NCBI GenBank assembly: GCA_945956975.1
Contig: CAMFKC010000136.1
Coordinates: forward strand, 1 to 6,552
Direction: 5' to 3'
Source: an uncultured Methylocystaceae bacterium
GTDB lineage: Bacteria > Pseudomonadota > Alphaproteobacteria > Rhizobiales > Beijerinckiaceae
Length of the DNA stretch: 6,552 bases
Shown: one piece after another, positions 1-5,665 of the stretch
Layout: every line of letters starts with the position of its first letter
Position numbering within the stretch: position 1 is the stretch's first letter
Notes under the pieces: generated by a model
What the model was told of the DNA's origin: nothing
Databases searched by the model: none
The model's input: only the letters and a program-made list of their open reading frames with translations
Position numbers and translations under genes: made by a program

Positions 1-23
1 CTCTCCCCGCTTTGCGGGGAGAG
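1..23. repeat. Perfect GC-rich hairpin just past the crotonase gene, possible terminator
   Basis: The arms CTCTCCCCGC (1-10) and GCGGGGAGAG (14-23) are perfect complements around a TTT loop. The element lies 12 bases beyond the stop codon of the minus-strand crotonase gene, where a terminator would be expected. No T-run is visible because the window ends here. It resembles the hairpins at 5543-5568 and 5666-5690, so it may be a dispersed palindromic repeat that also ends transcription. The structure is certain; the role is inferred. Confidence 0.6.
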
Positions 24-35
24 GGGGAGGGGGCC

Positions 36-809
36 TCACTGCCCCTTGAAAGCCGGCAATCTCCGCTCGGCTGTCGCCTTCACGCCTTCCTTGAAGTCTG
101 CGGTCAGGCGCTGCCATTCCTGCTCGACCAGCTCGCGCTCGGTTGCGCGCTCGACGCCCTCGGCGAGGCCGCGGCGCAGGGTTTCGCGGATGGAGACGAT
201 GGCGAGCGGGGCGGACACGGCGATCTCGGCGGCGAGCGCCTTGGCGGCGCTCAGCACCTCGGCTTCGGGCACGAGCTGGTCGGCGAGGCCGATGCGATAG
301 GCTTCCTCGCCGGAGATGCGGCGGCCGGTGTAGAACAGCAGCGCCGCCTGCTGCTGGCCGATGATGCGCGGCAGCGTGTGCGTGAGGCCGAAGCCCGGAT
401 GCATGCCGAGGCGCGCGAAATTCGCGGAGAAGCGCGCTTCCGCGCAGGTGACGCGGAAGTCCGCCATGACGGCGAGGCCAAGCCCGCCGCCGATGGCCGC
501 GCCATGCACGGCTGCGACGATCGGCTTCTCGACTTTGAAGAGGCGCGTCGCCTCCTTGTAGAGATGCTTGCCGCCTTCCGCGACCGTGCCGGTGTCGGCG
601 CGATTGGCGAAGTCGGCGCCGGCGCAGAAGGCCTTGCCCTCGGAGCACAGCACGCTCGCGCGCACGTTGGCGTCGCGGTCGCCGGCCTCGAAGGCGGAGG
701 CGAGCTGGCGGATGAGATCATTGTCGAAGAAGTTGAAGGGCGGGCGGCGGATCGTGACGATCTGCACGTGGCCTTCGATGTCGACGGTGATGTCCTTGTA
801 GGCGGTCAT
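36..809 (-). CDS. Enoyl-CoA hydratase/isomerase (crotonase) family protein lacking both hydratase glutamates
   Basis: This 257-residue protein has the usual crotonase length and fold signals: the oxyanion-hole segment KAFCAGAD (59-66), the second oxyanion segment AAIGGGLGLAVMAD (104-117), and LPRIIG (146-151). Family members act on acyl-CoA thioesters in the cytoplasm as hydratases, isomerases, hydrolases or lyases. Aligned by eye with rat mitochondrial enoyl-CoA hydratase, the two catalytic glutamates (E144 in GGGCE and E164 in the PE motif) fall on G111 and F131. Ordinary 2-enoyl-CoA hydration is therefore doubtful, and an isomerase or another crotonase reaction is possible. The ATG at 809 is preceded by GGAG with a 9-base spacer. 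The gene follows the dehydrogenase at 972-2123 on the same strand after 162 bases that hold two palindromic repeats, so it may be the last gene of that operon or have its own transcript. The family is secure; the reaction is unknown. Confidence 0.92.
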   Translation of the reverse strand: MTAYKDITVDIEGHVQIVTIRRPPFNFFDNDLIRQLASAFEAGDRDANVRASVLCSEGKAFCAGADFANRADTGTVAEGGKHLYKEATRLFKVEKPIVAAVHGAAIGGGLGLAVMADFRVTCAEARFSANFARLGMHPGFGLTHTLPRIIGQQQAALLFYTGRRISGEEAYRIGLADQLVPEAEVLSAAKALAAEIAVSAPLAIVSIRETLRRGLAEGVERATERELVEQEWQRLTADFKEGVKATAERRLPAFKGQ

Positions 810-837
810 GGGCGTTTTCTCCGAAGAATTCTGAGTT

Positions 838-878
838 CCTCACCCTGAGGAGCGCCGAAGGCGCGTCTCGAAGGGTGG
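838..878. repeat. Dispersed palindromic repeat, family 1, copy A
   Basis: This is an imperfect hairpin. The outer arms CACCCT (841-846) and AGGGTG (872-877) pair, GAGG (847-850) pairs with TCTC (866-869) through one G-T pair, and the inner arms GCGCC (852-856) and GGCGC (860-864) pair around a GAA loop. A two-base GA bulge (870-871) breaks the outer stem. It shares conserved blocks with the copies at 897-938 and 3211-3255 and lies in inverted orientation to the former. It resembles REP-type intergenic palindromes. It sits just upstream of the crotonase gene. Confidence 0.8.
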
Positions 879-896
879 CCGATGCGGGGGCTTTGC

Positions 897-938
897 CATC
901 CTTCGAGACACCCGCTTCGCGGGCTCCTCAGGATGAGG
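897..938. repeat. Dispersed palindromic repeat, family 1, copy B
   Basis: The outer arms CATCCT (897-902) and AGGATG (930-935) pair, and the inner arms CCCGC (911-915) and GCGGG (919-923) pair around a TTC loop. The conserved blocks TTCGAGAC and GCTCCTCA are present. The copy is inverted relative to 838-878 and separated from it by 18 bases, so the two could also fold together into one large cruciform. It lies between the dehydrogenase ending at 972 and the crotonase gene. Confidence 0.8.
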
Positions 939-971
939 GGCCGGGATGGCGGCAAATGCGCCAACGGAAAT

Positions 972-2123
972 TCACCTCAACCCCAACCCCCGCGCGATCA
1001 TGCCGCGCAGGATCTCGCGCGTGCCGCCGCGCAGCGAGAAGGAGGGGGCGTGCATGATCGTGTGGGCGAGCACGGCGACATAGGGGTTGCTCGACGTGGC
1101 GTCGGGCTCGGCGTCGACGATGAGGCGCAGCACCTCGACCATCTCCTGCTCGAGGCTGGTGCCGAGTTCCTTGACGATGGCCGCGTGAACGGCGGGATCC
1201 TCGCCGCGCTGGAGCATGCCGGCGATGGAGCGCGACATGCGGCGCAAAGTCATGAGATGCGCGATGATGCGGCCGAGCGCGATGGCGGCGCGATCGTCGA
1301 CCGCCTCCTGCAGCATCGCAAAGCCTTCGATCAGCAGCGTGAAGGTGGAGAGGAACCGGTCGGGGCCGGAGCGTTCGTAGGCGAGTTCGCCGGTCACCTG
1401 CTTCCAGCCGTCGCCCTGGTTGCCGAGCATGGCGCTCGCCGGCAGGAAGACGTCCTCGAAGACGACTTCGTTGAAGTGATGCTCGTGCGAGAGATCGACG
1501 ATGGGGCTGACCTTGATGCCCGGCGTCTTCATGTCGACGATGAACTGGCTGACGCCGCCGTGCCTGTCGTCGCTCTTCGCGTCCGTGCGGCAGAACAGGA
1601 TCATGTAGTGCGAGACATGCGCGCCGGAGGTCCACACCTTGGTGCCGTTGACCTTGAAGCCGCCTTCGACGGCGGTCGCGCGCGTGCGGGTGGCGGCGAG
1701 ATCGGAGCCGGAATCCGGCTCGCTCATGCCGATGCAGAAGAAGAGTTCGCCGCGCGCGATCTTCGGCACGAAGAAGTCTTTCTGCTCTTGCGTGCCGTAG
1801 CGCAGGATGGAGGGCGCGGACTGTCTGTCGGCGATCCAGTGCGCGGCGACGGGCGCGCCGGCCGCGAGCATTTCCTCGAGCACGACGTAGCGTTCCAGCG
1901 CCGAGCGTTCGTGGCCGCCGTATTGCTTCGGCCAGGTCATGCCGATCCAGCCCTTCTCGGCCATTTTTTTCGAGAAGGCGGGATTGCGGCCGCTCCAGGA
2001 TTGCGCGCGCTGGCGCGCCGTCATGCCGGCCAGTTCGACATTGAGAAAGGCGCGCACTTCGGCGCGCAGCTTTTCGGTCGCCTCGGTGTTGGGCGGGGGT
2101 GGGGCGAAGGTCAGGTTCGTCAT
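972..2123 (-). CDS. Acyl-CoA dehydrogenase, probable catalytic (alpha) subunit of a heteromeric enzyme
   Basis: This 383-residue flavoprotein has the acyl-CoA dehydrogenase (ACAD) layout: a helical N-terminal domain with WPKQYGG (64-70), a middle beta domain with the flavin/substrate motif CIGMSEPDSGSD (130-141) and KVNGTKVWTSGAH (157-169), and a C-terminal helical domain ending in GGTREILRGMIA (366-377). The likely catalytic base is E250 in ELAYERSG, at the position used by isovaleryl- and long-chain ACADs; the medium-chain position before GGT is not glutamate. The C-terminal domain lacks the usual RxQFG and QxxGGxG segments, which the neighbouring 352-residue protein supplies. This matches alpha/beta ACADs such as mycobacterial FadE28-FadE29. 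The ATG at 2123 lies 6 bases after the upstream gene's stop, and its ribosome site (GAGAAG) overlaps that stop, which suggests translational coupling. The substrate is not known. Being an ACAD is near certain; the heteromeric assembly is strong inference. Confidence 0.95.
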   Translation of the reverse strand: MTNLTFAPPPPNTEATEKLRAEVRAFLNVELAGMTARQRAQSWSGRNPAFSKKMAEKGWIGMTWPKQYGGHERSALERYVVLEEMLAAGAPVAAHWIADRQSAPSILRYGTQEQKDFFVPKIARGELFFCIGMSEPDSGSDLAATRTRATAVEGGFKVNGTKVWTSGAHVSHYMILFCRTDAKSDDRHGGVSQFIVDMKTPGIKVSPIVDLSHEHHFNEVVFEDVFLPASAMLGNQGDGWKQVTGELAYERSGPDRFLSTFTLLIEGFAMLQEAVDDRAAIALGRIIAHLMTLRRMSRSIAGMLQRGEDPAVHAAIVKELGTSLEQEMVEVLRLIVDAEPDATSSNPYVAVLAHTIMHAPSFSLRGGTREILRGMIARGLGLR

Positions 2124-2129
2124 GTCTTC

Positions 2130-3188
2130 TCACGCCGTCACGATGTCGGACCAGAGTTTCTTCGGGCCGGCCTTGGCGGCGGCGCGGCCGATGATCAGCG
2201 ACCAGTCGCTCTCCTTGCCGAATTCGTCGCGCCAGGACCACAGCCGCTTGGTCAGATAGTGCAGCATGTGCTCGCGCGTGAATCCGATGGCGCCGTGCGT
2301 CTGGTGGGCGATGCCGGCGCCGATGCTGGCGGCCTCGCCGCAGCGCGCCTTGGCGGCGGCGATGGGCAGCAGGTTCATGCCGTTGGCGGCGGCCTCGGAG
2401 GCCATGTCGGCCGCGGCGTTTGCGGCGGCGGAATGGGCGGCCAGCATGGCGAGGTTGTGCTGCACCGCCTGGAACTTGCCGATCGGCTTGCCGAACTGAA
2501 CGCGCTCGTTGGCGTATTGCAACGTGATCTCCAGCGTGCGCGACAGCGCGCCCGCGATCTGGTTTGCGCGCATGGCGGCGCCGAAGGCGCGCAGCGTTTC
2601 GAGATTGACGTTGTTGCCGGCGGGCGCAACGTCCCCGGCGCCGAGGTCGCAGGCGAAGGTCACGTCGTCGCGCGGCTCCATCGCGAGGTTGCGGCCTTCG
2701 CTGATGGCGCAGGCTTTGGGGTCGACGCGCGCGACCATGTTCGCGCCGTCGGCTTCGGCCAGCACGAGAATGGCGGCGGCGTTGCGCGCGAAGGGAACGC
2801 GCTTTCCTACGCCTTCGAGGCGCCAGCCAGCGCCCGTCTTTTTCAGCGCAATCGACGAGCTGTTGCTTGCGGGCGCAATCGTCAGCGGGCCCTCGGGCAC
2901 GGCGAGCGCGGAGCCTGCGAGCCAGCCGGCGAGCATGGTTTCGGCGAGCGGCACGGGCGCGGCGCGGCTGGCGGAAATGCGCAGCGCGGCCAGCGCGTCC
3001 TCGATCGACAGATCGGAACCGCCGGCGCTTTCCGGTAGCAGCGCGCCGGATAGCCCGGCGTCCGTCACTTCCTTCCAGAGCCCCGTCTGGAATTCGCCTT
3101 TCTCGGCCGCCGCCAGCACGGATTTGTCGCATGTGTCGCCGAACAGCTTTTCGGCCATGTCACGGATGAGGTCGGTCGTCTCGCTCAT
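2130..3188 (-). CDS. Acyl-CoA dehydrogenase-like protein, probable partner (beta) subunit
   Basis: At 352 residues this is shorter than typical ACADs of about 380-400. The N-terminal domain includes GLSGALLPESAGGSDLS (45-61). The middle domain (about 95-190) is degenerate: there is no TEPxxGSD motif and no WxT segment. The C-terminal domain is well kept, with YANERVQFGKPIGKFQ (225-240) and HQTHGAIGFTREH (295-307), which in ACADs contact the FAD pyrophosphate and adenine. No glutamate is visible at either known catalytic-base position. The protein is therefore best read as the non-catalytic half of a two-gene dehydrogenase with the 383-residue subunit encoded 6 bases downstream. A purine-rich GAGAGCAAGAGA precedes the ATG at 3188. 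The preceding SDR gene ends 78 bases upstream, with a palindromic repeat between them. A stand-alone ACAD of unusual type is a less likely alternative. Confidence 0.92.
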   Translation of the reverse strand: MSETTDLIRDMAEKLFGDTCDKSVLAAAEKGEFQTGLWKEVTDAGLSGALLPESAGGSDLSIEDALAALRISASRAAPVPLAETMLAGWLAGSALAVPEGPLTIAPASNSSSIALKKTGAGWRLEGVGKRVPFARNAAAILVLAEADGANMVARVDPKACAISEGRNLAMEPRDDVTFACDLGAGDVAPAGNNVNLETLRAFGAAMRANQIAGALSRTLEITLQYANERVQFGKPIGKFQAVQHNLAMLAAHSAAANAAADMASEAAANGMNLLPIAAAKARCGEAASIGAGIAHQTHGAIGFTREHMLHYLTKRLWSWRDEFGKESDWSLIIGRAAAKAGPKKLWSDIVTA

Positions 3189-3210
3189 TCTCTTGCTCTC
3201 TTTGCGCCGC

Positions 3211-3255
3211 CCTCGCCCTTCGAGACGCCGCCTGCGGCGGCTCCTCAGGGTGAGG
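3211..3255. repeat. Dispersed palindromic repeat, family 1, copy C
   Basis: The outer arms CCTCGCCCT (3211-3219) and AGGGTGAGG (3247-3255) pair with one G-T pair, and the inner arms GCCGCC (3227-3232) and GGCGGC (3236-3241) pair around a TGC loop. The TC bulge and the TTCGAGAC block match copy B in the same orientation. It occupies most of the 78-base gap between the SDR and the beta-subunit gene, inside a likely operon, where it could stabilise or partly end the transcript. Confidence 0.82.
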
Positions 3256-3266
3256 GCTGTTGTGCG

Positions 3267-4127
3267 CTATTTCTTCCCCGGCTGTCCCGCGCGCTGCCGC
3301 GCCCAGTCCTCGTCCGTCCAGTTCAGCATTTGCGATACGCCGGCGCGCGAGCCCGCGAGCCAGCGCTTGCCGCCGTCGATCACGACGGTCTCGCCGGTGA
3401 TGTAGCCTGCGAGATCTGAGACGAGGAAGGCGCAGAGGTCGGCCAATTCCTTGTGCTCGCCGTCGCGGCGCAGCGGCACGCCGGGGTCGATGTCGTTGGC
3501 GCCGCCCGTGGGAGTCAGGCGCGCGCTCGCGCCCTGCGTCGGGAAATTGCCGGGCGCGACCGCAACAAGCCGAATGCCGTGCGGACCCCATTCAACGGCC
3601 AGCGATTTCGTCATCGCGTCGATGCCCGCCTTGGCCATGGCGTTCGGCAGGGTGAAGGCCGCGCCGTGCAGCGCGGACAGGGTGAGAATGGAGAGGACGA
3701 CGGCCGGCTGCTTCTTCTCGATCCAGTGCTTGCCCGCGGCGACCGTGCAATAGGCCGCGCCATGCAAGCAGGTGTTGAGCACGGCGTCGAGCGCGCGCGG
3801 CGAGAGCCTGTGCGACTGCGCGAGAAAATTGCCGGCGGCATTGTTGAGGAGAATGTCGAGCGGCTTCCGCGCGACGATATTCTCGATCATCGATTCCACG
3901 GCGGCTGCGTCGCGGATATCGCATTGCTCGATCTCGACGAAGCGGCCGAATTTCTGCGCGAATTCCTGCGCTGTGTCCTGCAGGACCTCGCGGCGGCGCC
4001 CGCAGATGACGAGATCCGCGCCCAACTCCATGAATCGCGCGCCGATGGCCTTGCCGAGGCCCGTGCCGCCGCCCGTGACCAGCGCGCGCTTGCCCTTCAG
4101 CAGGTCCGCTTCAAAACCTCCGGCCAT
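3267..4127 (-). CDS. SDR family oxidoreductase, 2,4-dienoyl-CoA reductase-like
   Basis: This 286-residue Rossmann-fold protein has the dinucleotide motif TGGGTGLG (18-25), arginines after the second strand (GRRR, 43-46) that favour NADPH, and NNAAGNF (95-101), typical of the 2,4-dienoyl-CoA reductase / trans-2-enoyl-CoA reductase branch. The active-site helix reads NAMAKAGIDAMTKSLAVEWGP (162-182): the YxxxK lysine is kept (K166) but its tyrosine is N162. Loss of that tyrosine is known in dienoyl-CoA reductases, which catalyse NADPH-dependent reduction of 2,4-dienoyl-CoA. S151 aligns roughly with the tyrosine of the mitochondrial enzyme, so that residue is missing too. GYITGETVVIDGG (241-253) is the usual SDR C-terminal motif, followed by an extension of about 30 residues. 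It is first in the minus-strand block and faces the divergent dehydrogenase across 131 bases. Its ribosome site is weak (GACGGA). The likely role is processing unsaturated intermediates; a dehydrogenase of 3-hydroxyacyl-CoA is the alternative. Confidence 0.9.
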   Translation of the reverse strand: MAGGFEADLLKGKRALVTGGGTGLGKAIGARFMELGADLVICGRRREVLQDTAQEFAQKFGRFVEIEQCDIRDAAAVESMIENIVARKPLDILLNNAAGNFLAQSHRLSPRALDAVLNTCLHGAAYCTVAAGKHWIEKKQPAVVLSILTLSALHGAAFTLPNAMAKAGIDAMTKSLAVEWGPHGIRLVAVAPGNFPTQGASARLTPTGGANDIDPGVPLRRDGEHKELADLCAFLVSDLAGYITGETVVIDGGKRWLAGSRAGVSQMLNWTDEDWARQRAGQPGKK

Positions 4128-4141
4128 CGTTCCGTCTCATG

Positions 4142-4173
4142 CGCGCCCGACATTAGAGATTGGCTCGGGCGCG
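4142..4173. promoter_or_regulatory. Perfect 9-bp inverted repeat in the divergent promoter region, possible operator
   Basis: CGCGCCCGA (4142-4150) and TCGGGCGCG (4165-4173) are exact inverse complements separated by 14 bases. The right arm overlaps the end of the proposed -35 box of the plus-strand dehydrogenase and enters its spacer, and the left arm begins 15 bases from the SDR start codon. This would suit a dimeric repressor controlling both directions, or a hairpin in the leader of the SDR transcript. No regulator gene lies in the window. The repeat is certain; the operator role is inferred. Confidence 0.45.
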
Positions 4174-4188
4174 TTTTCGTATCATAAT
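4160..4188 (+). promoter_or_regulatory. Sigma70-like promoter for the ACAD11-like gene
   Basis: TTGGCT (4160-4165, four of six matches to TTGACA) and CATAAT (4183-4188, five of six matches to TATAAT) are separated by exactly 17 bases. The -10 box lies in a short AT-rich stretch that stands out in a GC-rich region. Transcription would start near 4195, giving a leader of about 64 bases before the ATG at 4259. The same AT-rich stretch reads TATGAT on the minus strand (4186-4181) and may also serve the SDR operon, though its -35 box is poorer. Confidence 0.55.
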
Positions 4189-4247
4189 TTTGTAGGGCGA
4201 TTTTCGGACAAGTCGCGCGTCGACGCAAGGGCGCAGAACAAACAAGC

Positions 4248-4253
4248 AGGAGG
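4248..4253 (+). promoter_or_regulatory. Strong Shine-Dalgarno site AGGAGG
   Basis: A full-consensus AGGAGG lies 5 bases before the ATG at 4259 and fixes that start over the in-frame ATG three codons later. It is clearly stronger than the ribosome sites of the minus-strand genes, suggesting high translation of the ACAD11-like enzyme. Confidence 0.85.
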
Positions 4254-4258
4254 AAACC

Positions 4259-5530
4259 ATGAACGACATGAGCGTGAAATCGGCCGGATTCGGCTTCAAC
4301 CCGACGGACGAGCTGAATGATCTCCGCATGTCGGACAAGGCCAAGCCGCTCTACGACCACGTGCGCAAGTTCCTGAAGGAAACCGTCGCGCCGATGCAGG
4401 TGGAATACGAGGCGCTGGGCAAGGGCAAGACCGATCGCTGGAACTTCGCGCCCGGCCAGCTCGAGTGCCTGCAGAAGGCCAAGGACAAGGCCAAGTCCGA
4501 AGGCCTGTGGAACTTCTTCCTGCCTGACGCCGAGACAGGCGAGGGCCTCAGCAATCTCGACTACGCCTTCATCGCCGCCGAACTCGGCAAGTATCCGCTC
4601 GGCTCCGAGGCGATGAACTGCTCGGCGCCCGACACCGGCAACATGGAAGTGCTGGAGCGCGTCGGCACCAAGGAGCAGAAGGAGAAGTGGCTGAAGCCGC
4701 TGCTCAACGGCGAGATCCGCTCGGCCTATGTGATGACGGAGCCGAACGTCGCCTCCTCCGACGCCAAGAACGTCTCGACCTCCGCCGTGCTCGACGGCGA
4801 CGAATGGGTCATCAACGGCGAGAAATATTATATTTCGGGCCTCGGCGACCCGCGCTGCAAGATCATGATCGTGATGGTCAAGACCAGCCCCGATGCGGCG
4901 CCCTCCAAGCAGCAGTCGCAGATCCTGGTGCCCGTCGGCACGCCGGGCGTGGAAGTGATCGGCCCGATGCACGTGTTCGGCCACGACCATGCGCCGCGCG
5001 GGCACATGCACATGCGCTTCAACAACGTGCGCGTGCCGAAGTCCAACATCCTGCTCGGCGAAGGCCGGGGTTTCGAGATCTCGCAGCTCCGCCTCGGCCC
5101 GGGCCGCATCCATCACTGCATGCGCACGATCGGCAAGGCCGAGAAGGCGCTGGACCTGATGATCGAGCGCGGCCTGACGCGCGAGGCCTTCGGCAAGAAG
5201 CTCGTGCATCTCGGCGGCAACCTGCAGATCATCGCGCAGGCGCGCTGCGAAATCGAGGCCATGCGCCTGATGGTGCTGAAGGCGGCCAAGGCGATGGACG
5301 TGCTGGGCAACAAGGAGGCCCGCGTGTGGGTCTCCATGGTCAAGGCCATGGTGCCGGAGCGGACCTGCAAGATCATCGACCAGGCGATCCAGATGCACGG
5401 CGCGACCGGCATTTCCAACTGGACGCCGCTGGCCGAAATGTACACCGACGTCCGCCACCTGCGCTTCGCCGACGGTCCGGACGAGGTGCACTGGATGGTG
5501 GTCGGCCGCAACGAGATCAGCAACCGCTGA
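4259..5530 (+). CDS. Acyl-CoA dehydrogenase, ACAD10/ACAD11-like
   Basis: This 423-residue flavoenzyme resembles, from memory, the dehydrogenase domain of mammalian ACAD10/11. Shared features are MTEPNVASSDAKN (159-171), INGEKYYISGLGDPRCKI (185-202), the segment GHDHAPRGHMHMRFNNVRVP (241-260), LGEGRGFEISQLRLGPGRIHHCMR (266-289), and the C-terminal DQAIQMHGATGIS (374-386) and RFADGPDEVH (402-411). No glutamate sits at the isovaleryl-type base position (RIHH instead). At the medium-chain YEGT position the residue is D405 in ADGPDE, a candidate base. Mammalian ACAD10/11 carry a kinase domain and degrade 4-hydroxyacyl-CoAs through a phosphorylated intermediate; the Pseudomonas putida levulinate pathway pairs a kinase with a related dehydrogenase. 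No kinase is fused here or present in the window, so a 4-hydroxyacyl role is only a possibility. The gene appears monocistronic, with its own promoter and an AGGAGG site, and ends at a strong hairpin. The family is near certain; the substrate is unknown. Confidence 0.96.
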   Translation: MNDMSVKSAGFGFNPTDELNDLRMSDKAKPLYDHVRKFLKETVAPMQVEYEALGKGKTDRWNFAPGQLECLQKAKDKAKSEGLWNFFLPDAETGEGLSNLDYAFIAAELGKYPLGSEAMNCSAPDTGNMEVLERVGTKEQKEKWLKPLLNGEIRSAYVMTEPNVASSDAKNVSTSAVLDGDEWVINGEKYYISGLGDPRCKIMIVMVKTSPDAAPSKQQSQILVPVGTPGVEVIGPMHVFGHDHAPRGHMHMRFNNVRVPKSNILLGEGRGFEISQLRLGPGRIHHCMRTIGKAEKALDLMIERGLTREAFGKKLVHLGGNLQIIAQARCEIEAMRLMVLKAAKAMDVLGNKEARVWVSMVKAMVPERTCKIIDQAIQMHGATGISNWTPLAEMYTDVRHLRFADGPDEVHWMVVGRNEISNR

Positions 5531-5542
5531 TCGCTACGCATT

Positions 5543-5568
5543 CCTTCTCCCGCGAAAGCGGGAGAAGG
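5543..5568 (+). terminator. Perfect hairpin after the ACAD11-like gene, terminator or palindromic repeat
   Basis: CCTTCTCCCGC (5543-5553) and GCGGGAGAAGG (5558-5568) pair perfectly over 11 bases with a GAAA tetraloop. It starts 12 bases after the dehydrogenase stop codon. There is no T-run after it, so intrinsic termination is not assured. It is close in form to the hairpins at 1-23 and 5666-5690, which suggests a dispersed element reused at gene ends. Confidence 0.6.
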
Positions 5569-5569
5569 T

Positions 5570-5587
5570 GTCGCGCGGCTGCGCGAC
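5570..5587. repeat. Second perfect hairpin next to the terminator-like element
   Basis: GTCGCGC (5570-5576) and GCGCGAC (5581-5587) pair perfectly around a GGCT loop, one base after the preceding hairpin. The tandem arrangement suggests that 5543-5587 is one composite repeat unit. The remainder up to 5665 is non-coding on inspection, with nothing clearly recognisable. Confidence 0.55.
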
Positions 5588-5665
5588 GGACCAGCGCCGT
5601 TCCACAGCACGGACGCTTGTCGCGGTCGCGGCGCCCTTGCGCGACCCTTGTTTCGCAAAGGCCGC

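Noticed and set aside
882..3038. A plus-strand open frame of about 718 codons opposite the two dehydrogenase genes
   Set aside because: It lies antisense to two clear ACAD genes, its translation is rich in Gly, Ala, Arg and His without recognisable domains, and GC-rich DNA gives long antisense open frames by chance.
928..3132. A minus-strand open frame of about 734 codons overlapping both dehydrogenase genes in another frame
   Set aside because: The product is dominated by Arg and Ala with no domain motifs, while the two overlapping frames encode conserved ACAD motifs. It is a shadow of codon bias.
2130..3188. The beta-subunit gene as a decaying pseudogene, given its degenerate middle domain
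   Set aside because: The frame is intact, the C-terminal FAD motifs are conserved, and the lost motifs are exactly those present in the adjacent partner, which fits specialisation better than decay.
972..3188. Naming the dehydrogenase pair as pimeloyl-CoA dehydrogenase (pimC/pimD)
   Set aside because: Alphaproteobacterial ACAD pairs are often given this name, but the short subunit does not match what I recall of PimD, and no other pim genes are in the window. No gene symbol was assigned.
4097..5491. A minus-strand open frame of 464 codons opposite the ACAD11-like gene
   Set aside because: Its His/Arg/Ala/Leu-rich translation has no family motifs, and the opposite strand has a full-length enzyme with promoter and AGGAGG site.
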